Positions 1 to 8,655 of a DNA stretch of 64,000 nucleotides are shown piece by piece; position 1 is the first letter of the stretch; each line of letters opens with the position of its first letter. The DNA lies in assembly GCF_000717245.1 (NCBI RefSeq), contig NZ_JNYQ01000004.1, positions 806,001-870,000 on the forward strand. The letters run 5' to 3'. Position numbers and translations under genes: made by a program. The notes beneath the pieces are model-generated. The model made no database searches. It was given only the letters and a program-made list of their open reading frames with translations, and was not told the origin of the DNA. Origin of the DNA: Kitasatospora papulosa (GTDB lineage Bacteria > Actinomycetota > Actinomycetes > Streptomycetales > Streptomycetaceae).

Positions 1-527
1 CCCTCGACCTGGGCGATGCCGAAGTCCGTCAGGACGACACGGCCGTCCTCGGAGATCAGCACGTTGGACGGCTTCACGTCCCGGTGCAGGATGCCCTCAC
101 GGTGCGCGGAGCGCAGCACGTCGAGGATGGCGAGGCCGACCTCCGCCGCGCGCCTCGGCGTCAGGGTCCCGTCCTCGCGGATCACCTCGGCGAGGGACTT
201 GCCCTCGATGAGTTCCATGACGATCCACGGCCGGTCGTCCTCGTCGACCACGTCGTACACCGTCACCGCACTGGTGTTGCGGATCCTCGCGATCGCCTTC
301 GCCTCACGCAGGGTTCGCGTGATCAGACGCCGCTTCTCGTCCTCGTCGATGGACGACGGGAACCGCAGTTCCTTGACGGCGACCGTCCGCCCCAACGTCT
401 CGTCGACAGCACGCCAGACCGTGCCCATGCCGCCCCGGCCGAGCACCTCCCCGAGGCGGTAACGCCCCGCGAGAAGGCGTCCGTCCTTGTCCCCCTGGGG
501 CTCCCGCGACTGCTGCGCCTCCGACAT
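1..527 (-). CDS. Serine/threonine protein kinase, N-terminal part (runs off the window)
   Basis: Only the first 175 codons lie in the window; the gene continues beyond base 1. The Hanks-type kinase domain begins near residue 23. It has a glycine-rich loop (GRGGMG, 30-35), the ATP-binding Lys52 in VAVKE, the catalytic loop HRDVKPSN (Asp150) and the DFG metal-binding triad (Asp168), so it should be an active kinase. The ATG at 527 is preceded by AGAGGGGACGC, a good ribosome-binding site. Any membrane or sensor domain would lie in the missing C-terminal part. Streptomyces often carry several such kinases next to glpD, so this may be one of a cluster; that is from memory. Its substrate cannot be judged. 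Confidence 0.93.
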   Translation of the reverse strand, partial: MSEAQQSREPQGDKDGRLLAGRYRLGEVLGRGGMGTVWRAVDETLGRTVAVKELRFPSSIDEDEKRRLITRTLREAKAIARIRNTSAVTVYDVVDEDDRPWIVMELIEGKSLAEVIREDGTLTPRRAAEVGLAILDVLRSAHREGILHRDVKPSNVLISEDGRVVLTDFGIAQVE

Positions 528-1012
528 GCGTCCCCTCTGCGATCAACCCGCCCTGGCAGAGCGTTCATTGTCCCTCACCCCGGGACCGGTCATGGTGCCG
601 GGTCCAGGGACGGCCGTGATGCGGCCGGAGGAAGGAACACCCTGCCACGCCGATGTCCAGGGCCCCGCCGCCCCGCCGGTACCGACTCGGCTCCCGGTGG
701 GATCCGCGAGCCCGCCCAGCGAACCACACCTCTCGACCGCATCGTCCTACCTCCCCCGGCCCGCCGTCGAGGGCCCCGCCCCGGCCGTGGCCTTTCCGGT
801 GCACGACGGCGCCCCCGGGAGACGGGCGGACGTACGCCTCGGCGGGCGCCGGTCGCGTGCCGCCCGGCCAGGGCCGCTGACCGGAGGACGGACCGGCCAG
901 GGCCCGAAGCGGGCCTGCCGACGGCGGAGTTCCGCCCGCCGTCCTGCCAGGGCGGCCGCCGGGCCCCGCACATCGGCGCGTCACGGTGCCCGGTGAGGCC
1001 GGCCGCCCCGCC
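528..1012. other. Intergenic region between kinase gene and glpD
   Basis: No convincing gene in 485 bases; the open frames here lack ribosome-binding sites and recognisable products. The right-hand part holds a hairpin with perfect 8-base arms (920-927 and 936-943, GACGGCGG/CCGCCGTC) flanked by further partly complementary sequence. It lies about 70 bases past the glpD stop and is the best candidate for the glpD terminator, although no U-run follows. The left part must contain the kinase promoter; GACAAT-like sequence near 570 (minus strand) is a weak candidate. Confidence 0.4.
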
Positions 1013-2719
1013 TCAGCGCGGCACGATGTCCGGCGCCCCCAGCCGCGCCGCGTCGGCCGTCAGGTCGTCCGGCTGCCGCTGGGACTCACGCTCGGCCTCC
1101 ACGCGCTTGCGGTAGTGCTCAACCTCCCGTTCGATCCGGTCGGTGTCCCAGCCGAGCACCGGTGCCATCAGGTCCGCGCACTCGCGGGCACAGCGGGTGC
1201 CCCGGTCGAAGGTCTCGATGGAGATCCGGGTGCGCCGGGTCAGGACGTCGTCGAGGTGGCGGGCACCCTCGTGCGAGGCGGCGTAGACGACCTCGGCGCG
1301 CAGGTAGTCCTCGGCACCCGTGAGGGGTTCTCCCAGCGACGAGTCGCCCTTCACGAGTTCGAGGAGTTCCTCCGTCATCGAGCCGTAGCGGTTGAGCAGG
1401 TGCTCCACCCGGACGACGTGCAGCCCGGTGCGGTCGGCGATCCTGGCGCGGGCGTTCCACAGGGCGCGGTAGCCCTCGGCCCCCAGCAGCGGGATGTCCT
1501 CGGTGACGCAGTCCGCCACCCGTCGGTCGAGCGCGTGCACGGCCTCGTCGACGGCGTCCTTCGCCATCACCCGGTACGTCGTGTACTTCCCGCCCGCCAC
1601 GACGACGAGTCCCGGCGCCGGGTGGGCCACCGTGTGCTCCCGCGAGAGCTTGCTGGTGGCGTCCGACTCACCGGCCAGCAGGGGCCGGAGCCCGGCGTAG
1701 ACGCCCTCGACGTCGTCCCTGCCGAGCGGGGTGTTGAGCACCGAGTTCACATGTTCGAGCAGATAGTCGATGTCGGCGCTGGAGGCCGCCGGGTGGGCCT
1801 TGTCCAGGTCCCAGTCGGTGTCGGTAGTGCCGATGATCCAGTGCCGTCCCCACGGGATCACGAAGAGCACGGACTTCTCGGTCCGCAGGATGAGTCCGGT
1901 CGACGAGTGGATGCGGTCCTTGGGCACGACGAGGTGGATGCCCTTCGACGCCCGGACGTGGAACTGCCCGCGCTCGCCGATGAGGGCCTGGGTGTCGTCG
2001 GTCCACACGCCGGTCGCGTTGACGACCTGCTTGGCCCGGATCTCGTACTCGGCGCCGCCCTCGACGTCCTGCACCCGCGCGCCGACGACCCGCTCGCCCT
2101 CCCGCAGGAAACCGGTCACCCGCGCCCCGTTCGCCACGTGTGCGCCGTAGCTCGCGGCCGTGCGCACGAGGTTCGCGACGAACCGCGCGTCGTCCATCTG
2201 GGCGTCGTAGTACTGCAGGGCTCCGACCAGGGCGTCCTTGCGCAGGGCCGGAGCGACCCGCAGGGCGTGGCGGCGTGTGAGGTGCCGGTGCACGGGCAGC
2301 CCGCGGCCGTGTCCCGAGGACACCGACATCGCGTCGTACAGCGCGACGCCCGAGCCGGCGTACAGCCGCTCCCAGCCCTTGTGCTGCAAGGGGTAGAGGA
2401 AGGGAACGGGCTTGACCAGGTGGGGCGCCAGCCGCTCCAGGAGCAGCCCGCGCTCCTTGAGCGCCTCGCGGACGAGCGCGAAGTCCAGCATCTCCAGATA
2501 GCGCAGTCCGCCGTGGATCAGCTTGCTCGACCTGCTGGACGTGCCGGACGCCCAGTCCCGCGCCTCGACCAGTCCGGTGGAAAGTCCTCTGGTGACCGCG
2601 TCCAGCACGGTCCCGGCGCCTACCACGCCCGCTCCCACGACCAGCACGTCCAGTTCGCGCTCGGCCATCGCGGCCAGCGCCTCGGTGCGCTCCGCGGGTC
2701 CCAGTGTCGCTGTCCTCAC
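1013..2719 (-). CDS. glpD: Aerobic glycerol-3-phosphate dehydrogenase
   Basis: FAD-dependent oxidation of sn-glycerol-3-phosphate to dihydroxyacetone phosphate, feeding electrons to the quinone pool at the membrane. The 568-residue product has the dinucleotide-binding motif GAGVVG at 29-34, followed by an SSKLIHGGLRYLE segment typical of GlpD, and a C-terminal DAO_C region. The GTG start at 2719 is chosen because GGGAGG lies 4-10 bases upstream; an open frame extends further upstream but its extra residues look unlike GlpD. It stands apart from any glpF/glpK gene in this window, so it is not visibly part of a glycerol-uptake operon. The divergent neighbour at 2974 shares its upstream region. 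Confidence 0.95.
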   Translation of the reverse strand: MRTATLGPAERTEALAAMAERELDVLVVGAGVVGAGTVLDAVTRGLSTGLVEARDWASGTSSRSSKLIHGGLRYLEMLDFALVREALKERGLLLERLAPHLVKPVPFLYPLQHKGWERLYAGSGVALYDAMSVSSGHGRGLPVHRHLTRRHALRVAPALRKDALVGALQYYDAQMDDARFVANLVRTAASYGAHVANGARVTGFLREGERVVGARVQDVEGGAEYEIRAKQVVNATGVWTDDTQALIGERGQFHVRASKGIHLVVPKDRIHSSTGLILRTEKSVLFVIPWGRHWIIGTTDTDWDLDKAHPAASSADIDYLLEHVNSVLNTPLGRDDVEGVYAGLRPLLAGESDATSKLSREHTVAHPAPGLVVVAGGKYTTYRVMAKDAVDEAVHALDRRVADCVTEDIPLLGAEGYRALWNARARIADRTGLHVVRVEHLLNRYGSMTEELLELVKGDSSLGEPLTGAEDYLRAEVVYAASHEGARHLDDVLTRRTRISIETFDRGTRCARECADLMAPVLGWDTDRIEREVEHYRKRVEAERESQRQPDDLTADAARLGAPDIVPR

Positions 2720-2843
2720 TGCTGCCTCCCGGTAATCCCGGTGCATCGGGGGTGGTACGGCACGGGTTCGGGAACCGGCCGGAGGGCCGGGCGCCCGTGC
2801 CCACCTCTCGATTCTGTCCGCGCTCCACGACTTCAGCCACCGC

Positions 2844-2929
2844 CTGTGGACAACACCCGCCCTACAAGAGTCACAGAATGCGACATATAGGTCATATTTA
2901 CGCCTAGTCTGACATAGCGCTGTCCACAG
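2844..2929. promoter_or_regulatory. Divergent upstream region with two inverted DnaA-box-like sites around an AT-rich segment
   Basis: Between glpD (minus) and the gene at 2974 (plus). TGTGGACAA at 2845-2853 is the complement of TTGTCCACA, the streptomycete DnaA-box consensus as I recall it. CTGTCCACA at 2920-2928 differs at one tolerated position and points the other way. Seen as an inverted repeat, the arms CTGTGGACA/TGTCCACAG (2844-2852, 2921-2929) are perfect and 68 bases apart. The stretch between them is strikingly AT-rich for this genome and holds GTCATATTTAC (2891-2901), also present upstream of whiD. Promoters of the two flanking genes must lie here. DnaA binding is inference. Confidence 0.4.
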
Positions 2930-2973
2930 CAGTTGCACTTTCTGTCTCTTGGCCTTAGGGAAGGACGGCCCAC

Positions 2974-4236
2974 ATGCCCGCAGACCTCGCCGTCATCGGA
3001 CTCGGTCACCTCGGCCTGCCTCTCGCCCAAGCAGCCGTCGGCGTGGGAATCCACACCGTCGGCTACGACACCGACCCGCGTCCCTTCGCCGAACTCTCGG
3101 CGGGCCGTACTCCGGTCGAGGGATCCCTCAGCGCGTCCGACATCCGCCGGATGGTCTCGGGCGGTTTCCGGCCCACCGCGGACCCGGCCGAACTGGGCCG
3201 CGTACGCACCGCCGCGATCTGCGCCCCCACGCCCCTCGGGCCCGACCGCACCCTCGACCTCGGCGCGGTGACCGACGCGGCCCGCGCACTCGCCGCGCGA
3301 CTGCGGCCGCACACCACCGTCCTGGTGGAGTCGGCGGTACCGCCCGGCACGACCGAGAACGTCGTACGCCCCCTGCTGGAGGAGGGTTCCGGGCTGCGCG
3401 CCGGACGGGACTTCCACCTCGCCCACTCCCCCGGCCGCCTCGACCCCGGCAACCGGGTCCACGTGTACGGCAACACCCCGAAGGTCATCGGCGGCCTCAC
3501 CCCCGCGTGCACCGAGTCCGCCGCCGCCTTCTACGGACGGCTCACCGACAAGGTCGTCAGGGCCCGCGGGCCGCGCGAGGCGGAGATGACGAAGGTCCTC
3601 GAAACCAACTTCCGGCACGTCAACATCGCGCTGGTCAACGAGATGGCGGTGCTCTGCCACGACCTCGGTGTCGACCTCTGGGACGTCATCAGGTGCGCCG
3701 AGACCAAACCGTTCGGCTTCGAGCCCTTCCGCCCCGGCCCCGGCGTCGGCGGCCACGGCGTCCCGGTCGACCCCGGCCACTTCCCCTACCACAGCCGTAC
3801 GCCCGGCCACCCCCTGCGCATGGTCTCGCTCGCCAAGGAGATCAACGACCGGATGCCGAGCTACGTGATCCAGCGCTGCGCGACCCTGCTGAACGAGCAC
3901 GGCAAGTCGGTCCGGGGCGCCAGGGTCCTGCTGCTCGGCGTCACGTACAAGCCGGACCTCGCCGACCAGGAGTCCTCACCGGCCCGCGAGATCGCGACGC
4001 GGCTGATGGACATGGGGGCCCAGATCGGCTACCACGACCCCCTCGTACTGGACTGGCGGGTGCGTGACCTGCCCGTCGCACGCGCCGACTCGCTCTACGA
4101 GGCCGCCGCCGGCGCCGACCTGACGGTGCTTCTGCAGCACCACCGCACGTACGACCTCCAGGGGTTGGCGGTGAAGGCCCAGCTCCTCCTGGACACCCGG
4201 GGAGCCACCCCGGCGGGAGCCGCCCACCGGCTGTGA
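2974..4236 (+). CDS. Nucleotide-sugar (UDP-GlcNAc/ManNAc-type) dehydrogenase homologue lacking the catalytic cysteine
   Basis: 420 residues, the normal length for the UDP-glucose/GDP-mannose dehydrogenase family. It has the N-terminal NAD fold (GLGHLG, 9-14), the central domain (KVLETNFRHVNIALVNE) and the C-terminal domain (GVTYKPDLADQESSPA). Family members oxidise the sugar C6 alcohol twice to an acid through a cysteine thioester, in a GxGxGGxCxPxDP motif. Here that motif reads GPGVGGHGVPVDP, with Gly262 (codon 3757-3759) in place of Cys. The fold and NAD site look intact, so it may bind substrate, oxidise only once, or act in a non-enzymatic role. AAGGA precedes the ATG. It is transcribed divergently from glpD; no sugar-transfer genes are nearby. 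Confidence 0.85.
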   Translation: MPADLAVIGLGHLGLPLAQAAVGVGIHTVGYDTDPRPFAELSAGRTPVEGSLSASDIRRMVSGGFRPTADPAELGRVRTAAICAPTPLGPDRTLDLGAVTDAARALAARLRPHTTVLVESAVPPGTTENVVRPLLEEGSGLRAGRDFHLAHSPGRLDPGNRVHVYGNTPKVIGGLTPACTESAAAFYGRLTDKVVRARGPREAEMTKVLETNFRHVNIALVNEMAVLCHDLGVDLWDVIRCAETKPFGFEPFRPGPGVGGHGVPVDPGHFPYHSRTPGHPLRMVSLAKEINDRMPSYVIQRCATLLNEHGKSVRGARVLLLGVTYKPDLADQESSPAREIATRLMDMGAQIGYHDPLVLDWRVRDLPVARADSLYEAAAGADLTVLLQHHRTYDLQGLAVKAQLLLDTRGATPAGAAHRL

Positions 4237-4350
4237 ACGTCCCCGGGGCGGGCCCGCCGGAATTCCCGGTGGGCCGTGTCGGTGCGGGCTGCTAGCCTGC
4301 GGCGTCACTTCTCGCACACCCGTGCGCACCGTCCCAGGGGGAACACCCGT

Positions 4351-4953
4351 ATGAGCCAGCCCGTACAGCCACCGAACCCGCCGCAGCAGCCCTACGGCGG
4401 CCAGCCGGCCGACGGCAACCCGTACGCGGGCCAGCAGCCCGCGCCCGGCAACCCCTACGCCGGCCAGCAGCCCGGTGCGCCGACGGGCAACCCGTTCGCG
4501 GGCCAGCAGCCCGGACAGTTCGCCGGCGGCTTCCCGCCCGCCCCGCCCGCCGCACGCGGCAACGTGGGCCTCGGCGTGCTGACCGCGCTCGGCACGGCGA
4601 TCGTCGCGGCGATCCTGTACGGCGTCATCGCGGGCTCCATCGAGCGCGAGGTCGGTTACGCGGCCATCGGTGTCGGCTTCCTGGTCGGTTTCGCGGCGAG
4701 CAAGGTCGGCGGCCCGCTCCCGGCCGTCGGCGCGGCCAGTGCCGTCTTCTCCCTGGGCGCCGTCTTCCTCGGTCAGCTCGTGGCCATGTCGATGATCCTC
4801 GCGGACGGCCTGGGCGTCGGTTTCTCCGAGGTCTTCTTCGAGCACTTCGGTGACGTCGTCGACGTCTGGAAGCAGGAGGCCGACTTCATGACGTACCTCT
4901 TCCTCCTCCTGGGTCCGGTCGCCGCCTTCGGTGGCGCCAGGAAGGCCGCCTGA
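4351..4953 (+). CDS. Membrane protein with repetitive Pro/Gln/Asn-rich N-terminus
   Basis: 200 residues. Residues 1-70 are disordered-looking, with repeats of the type NPYAGQQP or NPFAGQQP, such as are common in actinobacterial envelope proteins. Hydrophobic segments follow at about 74-93, 99-116 and 123-145, with one more near the C-terminus (MTYLFLLLGPVAAF). No enzyme motif is visible and I do not recognise a named family. The start is the ATG behind AGGGGGAACACCCGT. A TAGCCT -10-like hexamer at 4292-4297 would give a leader of about 45 bases. The gene ends at a strong bidirectional terminator shared with the convergent guaB3. Confidence 0.75.
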   Translation: MSQPVQPPNPPQQPYGGQPADGNPYAGQQPAPGNPYAGQQPGAPTGNPFAGQQPGQFAGGFPPAPPAARGNVGLGVLTALGTAIVAAILYGVIAGSIEREVGYAAIGVGFLVGFAASKVGGPLPAVGAASAVFSLGAVFLGQLVAMSMILADGLGVGFSEVFFEHFGDVVDVWKQEADFMTYLFLLLGPVAAFGGARKAA

Positions 4954-4964
4954 CCAGCGGCACG

Positions 4965-5014
4965 GCACGCGCGACGGCCCGGACCTCCGAAGAGGTCCGG
5001 GCCGTCGCGCGTGC
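4965..5014. terminator. Bidirectional intrinsic terminator hairpin
   Basis: Perfect 23-base inverted repeat (arms 4965-4987 and 4992-5014) with a CGAA tetraloop, placed between convergent genes ending at 4953 and 5024. There is no U-tract, as is common in Streptomyces. Confidence 0.9.
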
Positions 5015-5023
5015 GGTGGGAGA

Positions 5024-6148
5024 TCAGCGGCGGTGCTGCGAGTCCGCCACCGTCACCTCGACGCGCTGGAACTCCTTGAGGTCGCTGTACCCCGTGGTGG
5101 CCATCGCCCGGCGCAGCGCGCCGAAGATGTTCATCGAGCCGTCAGGCGTGTGCGAGGGGCCGGTCAGGACCTCCTCGGTCGTGCCGACCGAGCCGAGGTC
5201 GACCAGCTTGCCGCGCGGCACGTCCTCGTGGACGGCCTCCATGCCCCAGTGCCGGCCACGGCCGGGTGCGTCCGTGGCACGGGCCAGCGGGGAGCCCATC
5301 ATCACGGCGTCCGCACCGCAGGCGATCGCCTTGGGGAGGTCGCCGGACCAGCCGACGCCGCCGTCCGCGATGACGTGGACGTACCGGCCGCCGGACTCGT
5401 CCATGTAGTCGCGGCGGGCACCGGCCACGTCCGCGACGGCGGTGGCCATCGGGACCTGGATGCCGAAGACGTTGCGCGTGGTGTGCGCGGCGCCGCCGCC
5501 GAAGCCGACGAGCACACCGGCCGCGCCGGTGCGCATCAGGTGCAGGGCGGCGGTGTACGTGGCGCAGCCGCCGACGATCACCGGGACGTCCAGCTCGTAG
5601 ATGAACTGCTTCAGGTTGAGCGGCTCGGCGGCGCCGGAGACGTGCTCGGCGGAGACCGTCGTACCGCGGATGACGAAGATGTCCACGCCCGCGTCGACGA
5701 CGGCCTTGGAGAACTGCGCGGTGCGCTGCGGGGAGAGCGCCGCGGCGGTGACGACGCCGGAGTCGCGCACCTCCTTGATGCGCTGCCCGATCAGCTCCTC
5801 CTGGATGGGGGCGGAGTAGATCTCCTGGAGCCGCGGGGTGGCCGTCTCGACGGGCATCTCGGCGATCTCGTCGAGGAGCGCCTGCGGGTCGGCGTGCCGG
5901 GTCCACAGCCCTTCGAGGTTGAGGACGCCGAGGCCGCCCAGCTCACCGATGCGGATGGCGGTCTGCGGGGAGACCACCGAGTCCATGGGAGCGGCCAGGA
6001 ACGGCAGCTCGAAACGGTAGGCGTCGATCTGCCAGGCGATCGAGACCTCCTTCGGGTCACGGGTGCGCCGGCTCGGCACGACAGCGATGTCGTCGAACGC
6101 GTATGCCCTGCGGCCGCGCTTGCCGCGCCCGATCTCGATCTCAGTCAC
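5024..6148 (-). CDS. guaB3: GuaB3 family IMP dehydrogenase-related protein
   Basis: 374-residue TIM barrel of the IMPDH/GMP reductase family without the CBS pair found in guaB. It has the phosphate-binding motif HVIADGGVGWSGDLPKA and the flap-like C-terminal half. The catalytic loop, GPGSICTTR in IMP dehydrogenase, reads GGGAAHTTR here, with His222 at the nucleophile position, so classical IMPDH chemistry is not expected. Related GuaB3 proteins in cyanobacteria have been reported as GMP reductases; whether that applies here is open. It lies just downstream of guaB, about 100 bases away and on the same strand, which fits a role in guanine-nucleotide balance. It ends at the terminator at 4965-5014. 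Confidence 0.9.
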   Translation of the reverse strand: MTEIEIGRGKRGRRAYAFDDIAVVPSRRTRDPKEVSIAWQIDAYRFELPFLAAPMDSVVSPQTAIRIGELGGLGVLNLEGLWTRHADPQALLDEIAEMPVETATPRLQEIYSAPIQEELIGQRIKEVRDSGVVTAAALSPQRTAQFSKAVVDAGVDIFVIRGTTVSAEHVSGAAEPLNLKQFIYELDVPVIVGGCATYTAALHLMRTGAAGVLVGFGGGAAHTTRNVFGIQVPMATAVADVAGARRDYMDESGGRYVHVIADGGVGWSGDLPKAIACGADAVMMGSPLARATDAPGRGRHWGMEAVHEDVPRGKLVDLGSVGTTEEVLTGPSHTPDGSMNIFGALRRAMATTGYSDLKEFQRVEVTVADSQHRR

Positions 6149-6252
6149 GATGATGTGGCCTTTCCTCTACGTCTGCGCTGACCAGTATCCCCGACGCACA
6201 CGTGAGGGGCGGTCCCGGGAACACCGGTCCGCCCCTCACCTGTGCTGATGCC

Positions 6253-7755
6253 TTACTTCCTGCTGTAGTTGGGTGCCTCGACCGTCATCTGGATGTCGTG
6301 CGGGTGGCTCTCCTTGAGACCCGCCGAGGTGATCCGGACGAAGCGGCCCTTGCGCTCCATCTCGTCGACGGTCGCGGCGCCGACGTAGCCCATGGTCTGG
6401 CGGAGTCCGCCGACGAGCTGGTGGAGGACGTTGGCCAGCGGGCCGCGGTAGGGGACCTGCCCCTCGATGCCCTCGGGCACGAGCTTGTCGTCCGAGGAGA
6501 CCTCGGCCTGGAAGTAGCGGTCCTTGGAGTAGGACCGCCCCTGGCCGCGGGACTGCATGGCGCCCAGCGAGCCCATGCCGCGGTACGACTTGAACTGCTT
6601 GCCGTTGATGAACATCAGCTCGCCCGGGGACTCCTCGCAGCCCGCGAGGAGGCTGCCCAGCATCACGCTGTCCGCGCCGGCGGACAGCGCCTTGCCGATG
6701 TCCCCGGAGTACTGGAGGCCGCCGTCGCCGATCACGGGGACGCCCGCGGCACGGGCGGCGAGGGCCGCCTCGTAGATCGCGGTGACCTGCGGGACACCGA
6801 TACCGGCGACCACGCGGGTGGTGCAGATCGAGCCGGGTCCGACGCCGACCTTCACACCGTCGACACCGGCGTCGATCAGCGCCTGGGCGCCGTCGCGGGT
6901 GGCGACGTTTCCGCCGATGACGTCGATGCCGACGCTCGACTTGATCTTCGCCATCCAGTCGAGGGCGTTGCTGTTGTGTCCGTGGGAGGTGTCGACGATC
7001 AGGAAGTCGACCCCCGCGGAGGCGAGCGCCTGCGCGCGGTCCAGCGCCTCGGGGCTGGCCCCGACGGCGGCGCCGACCAGCAGACGGCCTTCGGCGTCCT
7101 TGGCGGCGTTCGGGTACTGCTCGGCCTTCTTGAAGTCCTTGACGGTGATCAGGCCCTTGAGGATGCCCGCGTCGTCGACCAGCGGCAGCTTCTCGATCTT
7201 GTGGCGGCGCAGCAGTTCCATCGCCTCCACGCCGGAGATGCCGACCCGGCCCGTGACGAGCGGCATCGGCGTCATGACCTCGCGCACCTGACGCGACCGG
7301 TCGGACTCGAAGGCCATGTCACGGTTGGTCACGATGCCCAGCAGTTTGCCCGCGGGGTCGGTGACGGGCACGCCGCTGATGCGGAACTTCGCGCAGAGCG
7401 CGTCCGCCTCACCGAGTGTGGCGTCGGGGTGCACGGTGATCGGGTCGCTGACCATCCCGGACTCGGACCGCTTGACCAGGTCGACCTGGTTCACCTGGTC
7501 CTCGATCGAGAGGTTGCGGTGCAGCACGCCGACGCCGCCCTGACGGGCCATGGCGATGGCCATCCGGGCTTCGGTCACCTTGTCCATGGCCGCGGACAGC
7601 AGGGGGATGTTCACCCGTACGTTGCGCGAGATGAGGGACGAGGTGTCGACCGCGTTGGGCAGGACCTCGGACGCGCCCGGCAGCAGCAGCACGTCGTCGT
7701 ATGTCAGCCCGAGCGTCGCGAACTTCTCAGGCACTCCGTCGACGTTTGCAGTCAT
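6253..7755 (-). CDS. guaB: Inosine-5'-monophosphate dehydrogenase
   Basis: Converts IMP to XMP with NAD+, the committed step of GMP synthesis in the cytoplasm. The 500-residue protein has the barrel split by two CBS domains (about 98-210), the catalytic loop GPGSICTTR with nucleophile Cys311, the phosphate loop VIGDGGLQYSGD and the Arg-containing mobile flap (YRGMGSLGAM). The ATG at 7755 follows GGGGAAGG. It is followed by guaB3 and preceded by shbA on the same strand, a neighbourhood also known from mycobacteria (guaB2, sigD, whiB3). Confidence 0.98.
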   Translation of the reverse strand: MTANVDGVPEKFATLGLTYDDVLLLPGASEVLPNAVDTSSLISRNVRVNIPLLSAAMDKVTEARMAIAMARQGGVGVLHRNLSIEDQVNQVDLVKRSESGMVSDPITVHPDATLGEADALCAKFRISGVPVTDPAGKLLGIVTNRDMAFESDRSRQVREVMTPMPLVTGRVGISGVEAMELLRRHKIEKLPLVDDAGILKGLITVKDFKKAEQYPNAAKDAEGRLLVGAAVGASPEALDRAQALASAGVDFLIVDTSHGHNSNALDWMAKIKSSVGIDVIGGNVATRDGAQALIDAGVDGVKVGVGPGSICTTRVVAGIGVPQVTAIYEAALAARAAGVPVIGDGGLQYSGDIGKALSAGADSVMLGSLLAGCEESPGELMFINGKQFKSYRGMGSLGAMQSRGQGRSYSKDRYFQAEVSSDDKLVPEGIEGQVPYRGPLANVLHQLVGGLRQTMGYVGAATVDEMERKGRFVRITSAGLKESHPHDIQMTVEAPNYSRK

Positions 7756-7890
7756 GACACCTTCCCCAAATGGCCTTGATCGGTGCGGATGTCCATGCTA
7801 ACGGCCTCGCGGGGTGTCTCATTCCACGATCAAGATCACCTGGCGGTTCTGTGGCATCCTCCACACCGTCGGAGCTCCCGGAACCGGCCG

Positions 7891-8655
7891 CTACTGGCCA
7901 GCGAGGGCCCGCAGTCTGCTCAGCGCCCGGTGCTGCGCGACCCGGACGGCGCCGGGGGACATTCCGAGCATCTGCCCGGTCTCCTCGGCGGTCAGCCCGA
8001 CCGCGACCCGGAGGACGAGCAGTTCGCGCTGGTTCTCCGGCAGGTTGGCGAGGAGCTTCTTCGCCCAGGCGGCGTCGCTGCTGAGCAGGGCCCGTTCCTC
8101 GGGGCCGAGCGAGTCGTCGGGCCGCTCCGGCATCTCGTCGGAGGGCACGGCCGTCGAACCGGGGTGCCGCATCGCGGCCCGCTGGAGGTCGGCGACCTTG
8201 TGGCCCGCGATGGCGAAGACGAAGGCTTCGAAGGGCCTGCCGGTGTCCTTGTACCTCGGCAGCGCCATCAGTACGGCCACGCAGACCTCCTGCGCGAGGT
8301 CCTCCACGAAGTGACGGGCGTCACCGGGAAGCCGGTTCAGCCGGGACCTGCAGTAACGCAGGGCGAGGGGGTGGACGTGGGCCAGCAGATCATGGGTGGC
8401 CTGCGCGTCGCCGTCGACGGCGCGGTGCACCAGAGCACCGATCACCGTCGTCCCGTCCTCACGCATCGGACCATGGTGCCTCGACGGCGTCCGATCCGAG
8501 GCATCGCGTCCCGAGTTGTGCACCGAAGCGTTATCAGCGGCCGTGTCCGTACCGCCGGAGGACGCGCCGGCCCGGTCGGCGGACGCGTCGACCGGTTCGT
8601 CCTCGGCGTGGTGAGTGCGTGCTCCAGCGTTCTGAGCGGGTGCGCCGGATGTCAT
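7891..8655 (-). CDS. shbA: RNA polymerase sigma factor of the ShbA/SigD-like ECF type
   Basis: Sigma-70 region 2 (about residues 85-145, RHFVEDLAQEVCVAVLMALPRY and FAIAGHKVADLQR) and region 4 (about 195-250, LTAEETGQMLGMSPGAVRVAQHR, a helix-turn-helix). Its position next to bldM and guaB matches the ECF sigma factor ShbA, which in S. griseus was reported to drive transcription of the housekeeping sigma gene hrdB; that identity is by context and memory. The ATG at 8655 has GGAGGG upstream and gives 254 residues with a low-complexity N-terminus of about 60. An internal ATG at 8466 (191 residues) would keep both sigma domains but has only a poor ribosome site. No anti-sigma gene is adjacent. Confidence 0.85.
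   Translation of the reverse strand: MTSGAPAQNAGARTHHAEDEPVDASADRAGASSGGTDTAADNASVHNSGRDASDRTPSRHHGPMREDGTTVIGALVHRAVDGDAQATHDLLAHVHPLALRYCRSRLNRLPGDARHFVEDLAQEVCVAVLMALPRYKDTGRPFEAFVFAIAGHKVADLQRAAMRHPGSTAVPSDEMPERPDDSLGPEERALLSSDAAWAKKLLANLPENQRELLVLRVAVGLTAEETGQMLGMSPGAVRVAQHRALSRLRALAGQ

Noticed and set aside
986..2890. 634-codon plus-strand open frame opposite glpD
   Set aside because: Antisense shadow caused by GC-rich third positions; the product has no family features, and glpD on the other strand has all its motifs.
6202..7779. 525-codon plus-strand open frame opposite guaB
   Set aside because: Antisense shadow; guaB on the minus strand is complete with its catalytic loop and CBS domains.
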